From assembly GCA_900114885.1 (NCBI GenBank), contig FOUN01000004.1, positions 1 to 64,000 of the forward strand: a stretch of DNA of 64,000 bases. The letters run 5' to 3'. Shown here piece after piece: positions 18,975 to 28,872 of this stretch. Source of the stretch: Psychrobacillus psychrodurans (GTDB lineage Bacteria; Bacillota; Bacilli; Bacillales_A; Planococcaceae). Position 1 is the stretch's first letter. Every line of letters begins with the position of its first letter. A program made the translations under genes and the position numbers. The notes under the pieces are model-generated. The model saw only the letters and a list, made by a program, of their open reading frames with translations, was not told the DNA's origin and did no database searches.

Positions 18975-20828
18975 ATGCGTCAAGCAATCGGATATATTAT
19001 CGTTCTTCTTTGCTTTCCTCTCATTTGGATTTTATATTCGTTTATCCATAGTGAGATTTTAACTGCCTCTGAGTTTAAAGAAGATTTGAAAGGGGCTATT
19101 CCCCTTAATCCACCAGCAATTACTTCGCCTATCGTTCTTTTAGATAAAGATAAGGTAATTTTTTCGGAGGATTATGTCGAGTGGCGAGATCCCTTGCCAT
19201 TAGAATCCATCCCCCTCTTCGTTCAAGAGGTACTGATTCAAAGTGAAGATGTAGAATTTTATAATCATATTGGCTTTGATTTTAGTGCGATTTTTCGTGC
19301 TGTTTTTGCAAATGCAGCAGCGAATTCAAGCGACCAGGGTGCGAGTACAATCACTCAGCAATTAGTAAGGTTACGTTACTTGTCAACAGAAAAAACATAT
19401 GAACGTAAAGTCACTGAACTAGTCTACGCCTACGAGATGGAAAAACAATCTAACAAAGAGGAAATACTAGAAAATTATTTAAACGAAATATACTTTAGCA
19501 ACAAGGTTTATGGAATTGGCGCAGCCGCAACCTATTATTTTGGAAAACCGTTAAATGCATTAACTGAAGCGCAGCAAGTATTTATAAGCGCTATTCCAAA
19601 TAACCCCAGTGTATATAACCCATTGAAAAATTTTGAAGCAACTAAAAAGCGGCAAGAATTGTTGATTGATATTTTAGTGAAAAACGATAAAATTTCTACA
19701 GAGCATGGGAATATGTTAAAAAATGAGCCTATTGTTCTTCAAACAAAAACAAAGACACAATTGTACCCTGTCTATAGTACGTACGTATTAGACGAACTAA
19801 AGTCCTTGATCAGTATTAGCGAGGGATTTCAAGAGAAAATCGAATCGGCTTCCAATGAGCAGCAAGCAGTGTTTCATAAAAATGAATTACAAACTCGCGT
19901 GAATGAAGTAATTTCTCAAGGGCTAGTCGTTCATACCGCATTAGACCCTAACAAACAAAAAGAGGATGTCTCATATATTGATAACCTTTTAAAAAACACT
20001 AAAGACTTACAGGCTGCCTCTGTTGTTATTAATAATGAAACAAGAGAAATTGTTAGCATGTTTGGTGGTAGAGATTATCGAAAGTTTGATTTTAACCGGG
20101 CTAATCAAGCTGTACGACAACCTGGTTCTGCTTTAAAACCATTACTAGTTTATGGTCCTGTTTTTGAAATGACATCTTTAACTCCAAACAATGAAATAAG
20201 TGGCGGTAAATTATGTATTGCGAGTTATTGTCCGCAAAATTATGGGGGGGCCGTATATGGAAATGTCTCCTTAAAACAAGCTTTTCGTTTTAGTCATAAC
20301 ACCCCAGCAGTGCGTCTATTACAAACTGTTGGAATTGAGGAAGCATTTGCGAAGCTAGACCAATTCCAATTCAACCATTTAATAGAGGGTGACCGTACTT
20401 ACCCTGCAGCTCTAGGTGGTTTAACAAATGGAGTAACCACACTTGAGATGGCGGATGCTTACACAAGTTTTATTGACGGAATGTATAAACCCGCTCATGC
20501 TATTCGCAAAGTTACGAATAAGAATGGCGATACTTTATATGAATGGAAAGAAGAAAAGATAGAAGTATGGTCCCCTAAAACTGTAAATATAATGAGAGAT
20601 TTACTTTCAGATGTTGTAGTTAACGGAACTGGCAAAGGGATTAACGTTAGGTCATCTTATGTTGGGGCTAAAACAGGTACAACAAATGACTTTTATGACT
20701 ACTGGATTACAGGTCTTACCGATACTTATACAGCAGCAGTATGGATTGGCTATGATATGCCGCAAAATATGAAGCCAATAGAATCTAAAAAGATTCACCA
20801 TAAAATATTTAACCAAATAATGAATTAA
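18975..20828 (+). CDS. pbpD: Class A penicillin-binding protein (PbpD/PBP4 type)
   Basis: 617 residues from the ATG at 18975, preceded by GGAGTG; an in-frame ATG at 18954 is less likely. One N-terminal membrane anchor. Glycosyltransferase domain (about 60-240): QSEDVEFYNHIGFD with the catalytic Glu, and GASTITQQLVR. Transpeptidase domain (about 330-600): RQPGSALKP with the SxxK serine, SHNTPAV (SxN) and KTGTT. It polymerises and cross-links peptidoglycan outside the cell. Size and position match B. subtilis PbpD (624 residues). Confidence 0.95.
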   Translation: MRQAIGYIIVLLCFPLIWILYSFIHSEILTASEFKEDLKGAIPLNPPAITSPIVLLDKDKVIFSEDYVEWRDPLPLESIPLFVQEVLIQSEDVEFYNHIGFDFSAIFRAVFANAAANSSDQGASTITQQLVRLRYLSTEKTYERKVTELVYAYEMEKQSNKEEILENYLNEIYFSNKVYGIGAAATYYFGKPLNALTEAQQVFISAIPNNPSVYNPLKNFEATKKRQELLIDILVKNDKISTEHGNMLKNEPIVLQTKTKTQLYPVYSTYVLDELKSLISISEGFQEKIESASNEQQAVFHKNELQTRVNEVISQGLVVHTALDPNKQKEDVSYIDNLLKNTKDLQAASVVINNETREIVSMFGGRDYRKFDFNRANQAVRQPGSALKPLLVYGPVFEMTSLTPNNEISGGKLCIASYCPQNYGGAVYGNVSLKQAFRFSHNTPAVRLLQTVGIEEAFAKLDQFQFNHLIEGDRTYPAALGGLTNGVTTLEMADAYTSFIDGMYKPAHAIRKVTNKNGDTLYEWKEEKIEVWSPKTVNIMRDLLSDVVVNGTGKGINVRSSYVGAKTGTTNDFYDYWITGLTDTYTAAVWIGYDMPQNMKPIESKKIHHKIFNQIMN

Positions 20829-20835
20829 GAAAAAC

Positions 20836-20960
20836 CTGTTTCTATCGTTTTCGAAGGGCTTGGGATAGACTTGTTGCTATCTTCTTACCAACTTGTTTTT
20901 TGCAAGTTGGTCGTGACTGACTTTCATTTCTCGGTAATTTTATCTTCGCCATCCTACAAC
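20836..20960 (+). repeat. Dispersed 3'-end repeat, long copy after pbpD
   Basis: The first 45 bases align without gaps to 30456-30500 (both open with CTGTTTCTA and close with GACTTGTTGCTAT). GTTGGTCGTGA follows at 20906-20916, then TCGGTAAT at 20931. A hairpin ACCAACTTG/CAAGTTGGT (20888-20911) is internal. It begins 8 bp after the pbpD stop. Confidence 0.75.
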
Positions 20961-21028
20961 TTTAGGAAAAAGATTAGTGTCTTTTTGGGAAATTAGTGAA
21001 AAGAAAAAAAGCCACTCTTAATGAAAAG

Positions 21029-21215
21029 AAAGAGGCTGGGACAGAACCCCAAAACAGCATTTTTCTCTGTGAGAAAAATGCTGTTTTTTTGCTGTGAACA
21101 AAATTGATTTCCATTCCAGGGACGCTTTCCACGGGCGTGGCCTGAGCCTGTAGTCTCAGGCGTCACGCTATTCCCGTAGGAGCCGCCCCTCCATTCCAAT
21201 CAATTTTATTAAATA
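21029..21215. repeat. Bacillaceae-type intergenic palindromic repeat
   Basis: Starts with AGAGGCTGGGACAGAA and a hairpin with arms CATTTTTCTC/GAGAAAAATG (21058-21084), then a GC-rich block with GATTTCCATTCCAGGGACGC, CCACGGGCGTGG and GAGCCTGTAGTCTCAGGC, ending CCATTCCAATCAA. Both parts resemble repeats I know from many Firmicute genomes. It is far more GC-rich than its surroundings. No gene is present between 20829 and 21378. Confidence 0.7.
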
Positions 21216-21378
21216 TCCATTATTTAATAAAGGTTTCTCCTTGGTCGGCTTTTCTTCACTTCTACTATAAAGAAATAGTAGCACAAACCATGGCCTTGGT
21301 TTGTGCTACTAATGTTAATATGTTTTCACTGCTTATTTAATGAATGCTAACTATTTCTGACACCCACTAATTTTAATC

Positions 21379-21930
21379 TTAAGCAAATCCTACAATTTCT
21401 CGAATAACAAACTGAACTTCATCAGGCATTTTAATAACAAATAAATGGTCTGCTTCATGTTCACTTGGTGCTATTATATCACCTGTATTGGTCTCTGCCT
21501 GCTGCCTAGAAAGTACTTCGTCAAAAGTAGAGGCGGTCCTTAATATACTTGTACTACGCATACTTTCAGAGATTCTCTCTTCCAAAATATGATCTGGTAT
21601 TTCAAAATTCACAAGAATACAAGTAAAACCTTTGCTTTGATAATAATCAATTAGGCTTATACGGCCTTTACGATTTCTATTGGAATTGCAAAGAATTAGA
21701 TGGCAATTAGTCTCATAAACTGCATGATGAACAATCGTCTGTGTAAGTGCATATTTAATAGTATTACTCCCTTGCTGGGGCAATAATGATTGGTAATATG
21801 TATGCAGGAATTCCGCATGATTATCTTGATCAATCACAACTGAGTTGAGAAGCTCTTTTTCTAGCGCTTTCGCAAATGTCGTTTTGCCACTATGCGTTTT
21901 TCCTACAGTTATAATTGCTAATCTGTTCAC
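21379..21930 (-). CDS. P-loop ATPase/kinase-like protein
   Basis: 183 residues. Walker A GKTHSGKTTFAKAL at the N-terminus, then VVIDQD and a lid-like basic segment (NRNRKGR, ERISESMRS). The fold resembles small nucleotide or metabolite kinases and zeta-toxin-like ATP-binding proteins annotated generically as ATP-binding. Substrate unknown. It stands alone between repeat-rich regions, so it may be an accessory gene; no partner antitoxin is visible. Confidence 0.75.
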   Translation of the reverse strand: MNRLAIITVGKTHSGKTTFAKALEKELLNSVVIDQDNHAEFLHTYYQSLLPQQGSNTIKYALTQTIVHHAVYETNCHLILCNSNRNRKGRISLIDYYQSKGFTCILVNFEIPDHILEERISESMRSTSILRTASTFDEVLSRQQAETNTGDIIAPSEHEADHLFVIKMPDEVQFVIREIVGFA

Positions 21931-21989
21931 TAGACCCCTCCCCCATTCTAAATTTCAAGATTACCCTCCAATACTAAAATAGATATAAA

Positions 21990-22175
21990 TCTATGATAAA
22001 AGGTAGTTACTATCGCATTTACATAATCAAGGTAGACACCACACTTAAGTCTTGAGGTGGAGTTTTTAATACAATTCACATTAAGCATGGTGACACTCTC
22101 AGGATGAGTGATATAGATGAGACCTCACAACCGCTATGCGTTGATGACTCTTCTCCCTATGGCGAATTTTCAAAA
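21990..22175. other. Gene-free region with diverged repeat remnant
   Basis: Holds an imperfect inverted repeat (CCACACTTAAG...CTTGAGGTGG) and a segment with CTCAGGATGAGTGA...GATGAGACC that loosely resembles the palindromic repeat at 34095-34275. No coding sequence seen. Confidence 0.35.
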
Positions 22176-22178
22176 AAC

Positions 22179-22739
22179 TTAAAGAAATGGTAGACTCGCA
22201 ACTATCCCATTATATAACTTGATAATTATATAAATAACAAGCGCGATGAAGAGACTCCAAATAATGATTTCAAACATGACTATACCAAGAGTACCGACAA
22301 GACTCATCGAACTGCTTAATTTATAAACTACATAAACAAAGTAGATAAAAGTAGTTAACAAAAATACAATTAGTAATAGTTGTATTGATTGAAATCCAAC
22401 TAGAGAGATAACAGCTCCAACAAAAAAGATTACAAAGCCTCCCCGAGCCTGCGACATAGTTTTCCCTTCATAATCCTTGGAGAAAAATAACATACCAATT
22501 TCATGAATTGTCTCTGCAATTAGTTTCAATGCAGAAAAAACCATAAAATAAATTAATACCAGTATGATCAGCAAAAACAGTTTTAGTTCCAGATCAGACA
22601 GAAATTCTCTCATTCCCCCGTAAACACCAATTACCTTAAAAAGATCTATAACTTTATTCATCGTAAATGTAGCGAAAGATAAACTAAATAATACTATTGT
22701 TATTAGTGGTAAAAAGCCAAAAACATAAGGGTTTTTCAT
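22179..22739 (-). CDS. yufK: DUF5366-family membrane protein (YufK-like)
   Basis: 186 residues with about five strongly hydrophobic helices and short loops; no charged catalytic motif. Size and location just upstream of mrpA match B. subtilis yufK, a membrane protein of unknown function. The call rests on synteny and overall character. Confidence 0.65.
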   Translation of the reverse strand: MKNPYVFGFLPLITIVLFSLSFATFTMNKVIDLFKVIGVYGGMREFLSDLELKLFLLIILVLIYFMVFSALKLIAETIHEIGMLFFSKDYEGKTMSQARGGFVIFFVGAVISLVGFQSIQLLLIVFLLTTFIYFVYVVYKLSSSMSLVGTLGIVMFEIIIWSLFIALVIYIIIKLYNGIVASLPFL

Positions 22740-22979
22740 AAATGCTCCTTTAATTTGCTTACTGTTATATTTTCTTTTTTGTTCGACAATTGTTGAAGCA
22801 AGTGAATTCTTTATGACAATTAAAAATACGATGTTCTACTTATTTAACTAATCCTAAATATCATAACGAAAGAAAGAGACTATATGCAATAGCCTGTATT
22901 ACTTTCCATGCAATCATTGCTTATTTGGGTTATAATTTTAGGGTACATTAAACCTTATTTAATCGAGAGGAGGATTTCC

Positions 22980-25412
22980 TTGTCCCTAATTTTCGCAATT
23001 TTTTTGCCCATAATAATAGCGCTAGTGATTCCTTTTTTGTTCAAGAAAGTTTCTAATATTCATACAGGTTGGTTTGTACTACTTGTTCCACTTGTTTTAG
23101 TATTCTTTTACGGCACCTATATACCAACTGTTATGGATGGTAACACATACATAGAAGAGTTATCTTGGGTTCCATCATTGGATATTTCATTAGTTTCATA
23201 CATAGATGGGCTAAGTTTGCTTTTTTCATTGCTCATTACTGGAATAGGTGCACTAGTTGTTCTTTACTCTATCTTTTATTTGGATAAAGAGAAGGAGAAA
23301 CTAGGTAACTTTTACGTTTACCTATTATTGTTTATGAGTGCAATGCTAGGAGTTGTTCAATCAGATCATCTCATAAGTTTATATTTCTTCTGGGAACTAA
23401 CTTCTATTTCATCCTTCCTACTTATCGGATATTGGTATACAAAGGATCGTTCTCGATTTGGAGCTTTAAAATCGATGATGATCACTGTATTCGGTGGTTT
23501 AATGATGTTGGGTGGATTCGTATTACTTGGAATTATGGGAGAAACGTTCTCAATTCGTGAATTAATCGATCAGGCTCCAATTCTTGTTGGCCATGAGTTC
23601 TTTGTTTGGGCACTTGTTCTCGTATTAATTGGAGCATTTACAAAGTCAGCTCAGTTTCCTTTTTACATTTGGTTACCGGATGCAATGGAAGCACCAACTC
23701 CGGTTAGTGCATATTTGCATTCTGCAACAATGGTTAAAGCAGGCTTATACTTAGTTGCAAGATTCACACCAATATTTGCTTTATCAGAAGTTTGGGTTTG
23801 GCTCGTAACTGGTGTAGGATTACTTACATTATTTTGGGGTTCTGTCTTTGCTGTAAAACAAACAGATTTAAAGGCCATACTAGCTTTCTCAACAGTAAGT
23901 CAGCTTGGTTTAATCATGTCCTTGCTTGGTATTGGTTCTATCTCCTATCACGTTACCGGAACTCTAGTCACTACCTTTACGATCGCTACTTTTGCAGCAA
24001 TATTCCACTTAATGAACCATGCAACGTTTAAAGGTAGCTTGTTTATGATTGCAGGTATTGTTGATCATGAAACGGGTACACGAGATATTCGTAAACTCGG
24101 CGGATTGATGAGCTTGATGCCTATTAGCTTTACTATAGCTATGATTGGCAGCTTTTCTATGGCTGGAATTCCACTATTTAATGGTTTCTTAAGTAAAGAA
24201 ATGTTTTTAGATGCTACTCTTTCCTTGCAGCATTTTAACGTTCATTCTTTGGAATCTTGGTGGATTCTGTTTCCTACTGTTGCTTGGATTGCTAGCGTTT
24301 TCACTTTTGTGTATAGCTTGTACTTCGTATTCCATACATTCCGAGGAAAGCATAAGCCTGAGCTTTTACCTAAAAAAGCACACGAAGCCCCTTGGGGGAT
24401 GCTTGTGTCTCCAAGTATATTAGCAATACTTGTGATAGTAATATTCTTTGTTCCTAACTACTTCAGTAGTTTGTTTATCAAGCCAGCTGTAGCTGCCATT
24501 CAGCCACTTGCATATCAAGTTCCAGCAGATATTGGATTTAAGATTAAAGCATGGCATGGTTTTGACTCACCGGCATTGTATATGACATTAGGCGTCTTTT
24601 TAATCGGTTTCATCTTATATAAAACGATTGACAAATGGGCTCCAGTATATGAAAGAATACCTGCTAAAATATCTCTTAATAGATTTTACAATGGCCTGAT
24701 GAATCTTTCAGACAAAGGCGCAAACCGACTATCTTCCAGTTATATGACTGGATCTATTCGGTCGTATTTAATCTATATGTTCGCAGCGTTAATCATTTTA
24801 TTAGCACTTACAATGTGGATAAAAAATGCATTCGTAATGGATTTAACTAATTTGGCGCCAATTAAATTTTTTGAAGTGTTAATTTCTCTTATATTGATAA
24901 TTAGCACTGTTACTATTTTGGTAACCAAGTCAAGATTAACAGCAATAATTGCTCTTGGAGCAGTTGGATATACAGTCGCTTTATTTTATATCATATTTAA
25001 GGCACCAGATTTAGCATTAACTCAGTTAGTCATTGAAACTGTATCAGTTGCACTATTTTTAGGTGCTTTTTATCATCTTCCTAAGATGAACAAGTATGAA
25101 AAAGGGAAAGAAGATCGCCGTTTCCGATTGAATAATTTCCTAATTGCTTTAGGTGTAGGGATCATGGTTACGTTAATAGCAATCGCTTCTCATTCACAAA
25201 AGTTAGTCGAGTCCATATCTGGATACTACAAGGAAACTGTATATTCAGAAGCTGGTGGTGGAAATATCGTAAATGTAATTCTAGTAGATTACCGTGGCTT
25301 TGATACATTATTTGAAATTGGTGTACTTACTATCGCGTCACTTGGGATTATCGGGATGATTACGGTGCAACTAGCAAAAAAGAAAGGAGATAGAAAAGTT
25401 GAAGACAAATGA
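22980..25412 (+). CDS. mrpA: Na+/H+ antiporter subunit MrpA
   Basis: 810 residues from a TTG at 22980, six bases after GAGAGGAGG; in-frame starts further upstream lack a site. About 20 membrane helices. Related to the proton-pumping NuoL/NuoM subunits of complex I, with the conserved TM5 Glu region (YFFWELTSISSFLLIGYW) and FYIWLPDAMEAPTPVSAYLHSATMVKAGLYL. The C-terminal extension (from about 620), ending in the MbhD/MbhE-like part, is characteristic of MrpA. First gene of a complete seven-gene operon for Na+(Li+)/H+ antiport and alkali and salt tolerance. Confidence 0.96.
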   Translation: MSLIFAIFLPIIIALVIPFLFKKVSNIHTGWFVLLVPLVLVFFYGTYIPTVMDGNTYIEELSWVPSLDISLVSYIDGLSLLFSLLITGIGALVVLYSIFYLDKEKEKLGNFYVYLLLFMSAMLGVVQSDHLISLYFFWELTSISSFLLIGYWYTKDRSRFGALKSMMITVFGGLMMLGGFVLLGIMGETFSIRELIDQAPILVGHEFFVWALVLVLIGAFTKSAQFPFYIWLPDAMEAPTPVSAYLHSATMVKAGLYLVARFTPIFALSEVWVWLVTGVGLLTLFWGSVFAVKQTDLKAILAFSTVSQLGLIMSLLGIGSISYHVTGTLVTTFTIATFAAIFHLMNHATFKGSLFMIAGIVDHETGTRDIRKLGGLMSLMPISFTIAMIGSFSMAGIPLFNGFLSKEMFLDATLSLQHFNVHSLESWWILFPTVAWIASVFTFVYSLYFVFHTFRGKHKPELLPKKAHEAPWGMLVSPSILAILVIVIFFVPNYFSSLFIKPAVAAIQPLAYQVPADIGFKIKAWHGFDSPALYMTLGVFLIGFILYKTIDKWAPVYERIPAKISLNRFYNGLMNLSDKGANRLSSSYMTGSIRSYLIYMFAALIILLALTMWIKNAFVMDLTNLAPIKFFEVLISLILIISTVTILVTKSRLTAIIALGAVGYTVALFYIIFKAPDLALTQLVIETVSVALFLGAFYHLPKMNKYEKGKEDRRFRLNNFLIALGVGIMVTLIAIASHSQKLVESISGYYKETVYSEAGGGNIVNVILVDYRGFDTLFEIGVLTIASLGIIGMITVQLAKKKGDRKVEDK

Positions 25413-25821
25413 TCTAATTATTCAAACGACTACAAAAGTAGTGTTTTTCATCATCTTTCTATTCTCCATCCATATCTTTTTTGCAGGTCACTATACACCT
25501 GGCGGAGGATTTGTAGGCGGATTAGTCATGTCTAGCGCGATTGTTTTGCTAATGCTAGCTTTTGATTTGAAAACGGTACAGGACATGTTACCGGTCAATT
25601 ACACAGTAATTACTGCTATCGGATTAATAATTTCATTGTTGACTGCAGCAGGTTCTATTTTCTTTAATGTTCCATTCTTCACTCATGTATATGATTACTT
25701 TAACTTACCATTACTTGGGGAAACCTCCATCCACACTGCTATGTTTTTTGATACAGGCGTATACCTAGTAGTGGTAGGAGTTACGATGAACATCATCCAA
25801 ATGATAGGAGGAGATGAATAA
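25399..25821 (+). CDS. mrpB: Na+/H+ antiporter subunit MrpB
   Basis: 140 residues, TTG start overlapping the end of mrpA by 14 bases, with AAAGGAGA upstream. Four membrane helices and the MrpB motif HYTPGGGFVGGLVMSSA. An obligatory subunit of the Mrp complex. Confidence 0.94.
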   Translation: MKTNDLIIQTTTKVVFFIIFLFSIHIFFAGHYTPGGGFVGGLVMSSAIVLLMLAFDLKTVQDMLPVNYTVITAIGLIISLLTAAGSIFFNVPFFTHVYDYFNLPLLGETSIHTAMFFDTGVYLVVVGVTMNIIQMIGGDE

Positions 25822-26162
25822 TGGAGATCCTCATGTCCATTTTAATCGGCTTTCTATTTATGGCTGCCGTCTATTTAATACTTTCTAGAAGCTTGTTACG
25901 TATAATTATTGGCACTGGTTTGCTAAGTCATGGTACACATTTACTGTTACTGACAATGGGTGGATTAGGCGGGGAATCTGCTCCAGTCTTAGCAGAAGGA
26001 ATTACCGATTATGCAGATCCATTACCACAGGCTCTTATTTTAACCGCAATTGTAATTAGCTTTGGAGTAACTGCATTTTCGCTTGTGTTAGCTTATCGTG
26101 CATACAAAGTTGTTGGTACTGACAATATGGATTTGATGAAAGGAAATGAAGACAATGATTAA
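25821..26162 (+). CDS. mrpC: Na+/H+ antiporter subunit MrpC
   Basis: 113 residues, start overlapping the mrpB stop by one base. Three membrane helices; NuoK-like, with the conserved region GLLSHGTHLLLLT and DPLPQALILTAIVISFG. Membrane subunit of the Mrp complex. Confidence 0.94.
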   Translation: MEILMSILIGFLFMAAVYLILSRSLLRIIIGTGLLSHGTHLLLLTMGGLGGESAPVLAEGITDYADPLPQALILTAIVISFGVTAFSLVLAYRAYKVVGTDNMDLMKGNEDND

Positions 26163-27642
26163 CTTATTATTACTCCCTGTCCTAATTCCTTTTCTGTTTG
26201 CTGCTGTTCTACTACTTTTCCCTAAAAAAGTGAAAGCTCAGCGAGTTGTAACGATGATAGGTTTGGCCTTTGCTTTAGCTTCTTCTATTGCCTTACTTTA
26301 TAAAGTAAAAGTAAATGGTGTACAAGCACTTACATTAGGTAGCTGGGCACCTCCATTTGGAATTACAATGGTTTCTGATATGTTTTCTGCACTATTGGTT
26401 ACTTCTTCCCTACTCATCGCACTATTTGTTGTGTGGTATAGCTTCACTTCTATAGAAGAGGAACGTGAAAAAGCATTCTATTATCCTGCTATATTATTCA
26501 TGCTTACAGGTGTAAATGGTGCATTTACTACCGGCGATATTTTCAATATGTTTGTATTCTTTGAAGTGTTATTAATGTCCTCTTACGTTTTAATCGTTTT
26601 AGGAGGAGAAAAGATTCAGTTAAAAGAATCAATTAAATACATAATCGTTAATATTGTATCTTCCTCGTTGTTTGTTATAACAGTAGGTTATTTATATTCA
26701 GTAGTTGGAACGCTAAATATGGCAGACATTTCTGTGAAGCTAGCAGAGATAGGACCATCTGGAATTGTAACAGTTATAGCGGTACTTTTTCTCATCGTAT
26801 TTGGGATTAAAGGTGGTATATTTCCTTTATTTTTCTGGTTGCCAGGATCGTATGGAGCACCGCCTATCCCAGTGCTTGCATTATTTGGTGCATTGCTTAC
26901 TAAAGTAGGTGTGTATGCAATTATGCGGACTTATACACTGTTTTTCACAACTGATGTTGGGTATACGCATAACTTGTTAATGATACTATCCATTTTAACT
27001 ATCGTAGTAGGTTGTATTGGAGCTTTAGCCTATTTTAATGTTAAGCAAATTATTATATACAACATCGTCATAGCTGTAGGTGTTATATTGTTTGGAGCCT
27101 CTGTGATGAATGAAAGTGGAATGATGGGGTCTGTCTTTTATTTAATCCATGATATTCTTATTAAAGGCGCACTGTTCCTGCTAATAGGAATTATTATTAA
27201 GATAACAGGAACCTCGGATTTACGTAAAATGGGCGGTCTTATGAAGCGTTATCCCTTGCTCGCTTGGGTCTACTTAATTGTTGCATTTGGACTGGCCGGT
27301 ATTCCTCCCCTAAGTGGTTTCATAGGGAAACTATTAATCGTACAAGGTGGATTTGAAGGAGATCTTTTGTGGCAAAGCATCTTCATTCTAGCTTCCAGTC
27401 TTCTAGTTCTCCTCTCAGCAATTCGTATTTTCATTTACGCATTCTGGGGTGAAGAAAAAGGACAACATCTTATTAGTAAGGAAAAGTACCGTCATTTATT
27501 AGCTCCAGCCATCACATTAGCAAGTCTTACTGTCCTGTATGGTGTTGGTGCAGAGTATTTAGTGCCTTTTATGACTGATGCGACAAATGTACTCCTCGAT
27601 CCCTCTATATATATTGATGCTGTATTCGAAGGGGTGAAATAA
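26155..27642 (+). CDS. mrpD: Na+/H+ antiporter subunit MrpD
   Basis: 495 residues from the ATG at 26155 (AGGAA nine bases upstream, overlapping the mrpC stop); an ATG at 26146 is possible. About 14 helices, NuoM/N-like, with NMFVFFEVLLMSSYVLI (TM5 Glu) and FPLFFWLPGSYGAPPIPVLALFGALLTKVGVYA (TM7 Lys region). Ion-translocating subunit. Confidence 0.95.
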   Translation: MINLLLLPVLIPFLFAAVLLLFPKKVKAQRVVTMIGLAFALASSIALLYKVKVNGVQALTLGSWAPPFGITMVSDMFSALLVTSSLLIALFVVWYSFTSIEEEREKAFYYPAILFMLTGVNGAFTTGDIFNMFVFFEVLLMSSYVLIVLGGEKIQLKESIKYIIVNIVSSSLFVITVGYLYSVVGTLNMADISVKLAEIGPSGIVTVIAVLFLIVFGIKGGIFPLFFWLPGSYGAPPIPVLALFGALLTKVGVYAIMRTYTLFFTTDVGYTHNLLMILSILTIVVGCIGALAYFNVKQIIIYNIVIAVGVILFGASVMNESGMMGSVFYLIHDILIKGALFLLIGIIIKITGTSDLRKMGGLMKRYPLLAWVYLIVAFGLAGIPPLSGFIGKLLIVQGGFEGDLLWQSIFILASSLLVLLSAIRIFIYAFWGEEKGQHLISKEKYRHLLAPAITLASLTVLYGVGAEYLVPFMTDATNVLLDPSIYIDAVFEGVK

Positions 27643-27643
27643 T

Positions 27644-28123
27644 ATGGCTTTCCAAATTTTATTGAATGTATTAATCGGGCTTACTTGGATGTTCTTATCA
27701 GTTTCTTTTAAGCCTACGACATTTATTGTCGGTTATTTACTTGGTTTACTAATGCTCTTCATGCTTCGTAAATCCTTTAGCTCTAGATTTTACATGGATC
27801 GGATATGGGCTGTCATAAAGTTAGCTAGCCTTTTTCTAAAGGAACTTTTGTTGTCCAACCTCTCTGTTTTGAAGTTAATCGTGCAACCAACAATGCCTAT
27901 TCGTCCAGCAATCTTTGCTATGCCGACTGTACTCGAACAAGATTGGGAAATTACCCTTTTATCTAGTTTGATCACTTTAACACCCGGTACAGTAGTTATT
28001 GATATTTCAGATGACAATAAAACACTCTATATCCACTCATTAGATTTTGAAGATATCGATGAAGCAGTAGATTCCATTCGTAATACATTTGAAAAAGCCA
28101 TTTTGGAGGTGAGTAGATCATGA
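27644..28123 (+). CDS. mrpE: Na+/H+ antiporter subunit MrpE
   Basis: 159 residues, one base after mrpD. Two or three N-terminal membrane helices and a cytoplasmic C-terminal part with the MrpE hallmark TLTPGTVVIDISDD and LYIHSLD. Needed for full antiport activity in known Mrp systems. Confidence 0.94.
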   Translation: MAFQILLNVLIGLTWMFLSVSFKPTTFIVGYLLGLLMLFMLRKSFSSRFYMDRIWAVIKLASLFLKELLLSNLSVLKLIVQPTMPIRPAIFAMPTVLEQDWEITLLSSLITLTPGTVVIDISDDNKTLYIHSLDFEDIDEAVDSIRNTFEKAILEVSRS

Positions 28124-28401
28124 TAACCTTTCTATGGATAATAGTAGTGTTAATTAGTTTATCTATCTTAGCCTTTGTTTATCGCTTAGTGAAAGGTCCC
28201 TCTACTCCAGACCGTGTTATTGCACTGGATGCTATAGGAGTAGGACTTATAACGCTGATTGGGCTTATATCCATTCTGTTTGATACAGTCTTTTTCTTAG
28301 AGGTTATCTTGTTACTAGCAGTTCTATCCTTTATTGGAACTGTAGCTTTTTCTAAATTCACGGAGAAGGGAGAAATCATTCAACGTGACCGTAATAGCTA
28401 A
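28120..28401 (+). CDS. mrpF: Na+/H+ antiporter subunit MrpF
   Basis: 93 residues, overlapping mrpE by 4 bases. Three helices with the MrpF motif YRLVKGPSTPDRVIALDAIGV. In B. subtilis MrpF is also linked to cholate efflux. Confidence 0.94.
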   Translation: MITFLWIIVVLISLSILAFVYRLVKGPSTPDRVIALDAIGVGLITLIGLISILFDTVFFLEVILLLAVLSFIGTVAFSKFTEKGEIIQRDRNS

Positions 28402-28747
28402 TACACTTATTATTGCTACCATTACTTTTGGGACCATATTCATCTTAGTTACTGCTATTGGTTTAATACGCCTACCAGATGCATTCTCTCGAGCCCATGC
28501 TGCTTCAAAAAGCGCAACTTTAGGGGTTATGAGTATATTACTAGGGGTATTTCTTCATTTTTGGTTAATTGAAGACCATTTCAATTCCCGTATTTTACTA
28601 GGGATTGTTTTTATATTCATAACGGGGCCTGTTGGAGGTCATATGATGGGTCGTGCAGCTTACCTGTCTGGTGTAAAATTATCCGATAAAACAGTACGAG
28701 ACGATTTAGCCGAAGTGATTAAAAAGAAAAGAGAAAAACTTAAATAG
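28385..28747 (+). CDS. mrpG: Na+/H+ antiporter subunit MrpG
   Basis: 120 residues, GTG start overlapping mrpF by 17 bases. Three helices with the MrpG motif IGLIRLPDAFSRAHAASKSATLGV. Last gene of the operon; a terminator follows. Confidence 0.94.
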   Translation: MTVIANTLIIATITFGTIFILVTAIGLIRLPDAFSRAHAASKSATLGVMSILLGVFLHFWLIEDHFNSRILLGIVFIFITGPVGGHMMGRAAYLSGVKLSDKTVRDDLAEVIKKKREKLK

Positions 28748-28770
28748 GTAACGATAAAAAACAAATCTAA

Positions 28771-28812
28771 AGAGCATGTTTTGAATTTTTTTTCAAAACA
28801 TGCTTTTATTTG
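28771..28812 (+). terminator. mrp operon terminator
   Basis: Stem AGAGCATGTTTTGAA/TTCAAAACATGCTTT followed by TTTATTTG. Confidence 0.85.
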
Positions 28813-28872
28813 ATTGTTTTAGCAAACTTTTATATCAAGCTACACGTCTAATTAATGAAAGGAGATCTAATT

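Noticed and set aside
22010-22175. Remnant of an IS200/IS605-type element end
   Set aside because: A loose inverted repeat only; no transposase fragment and no defined ends.
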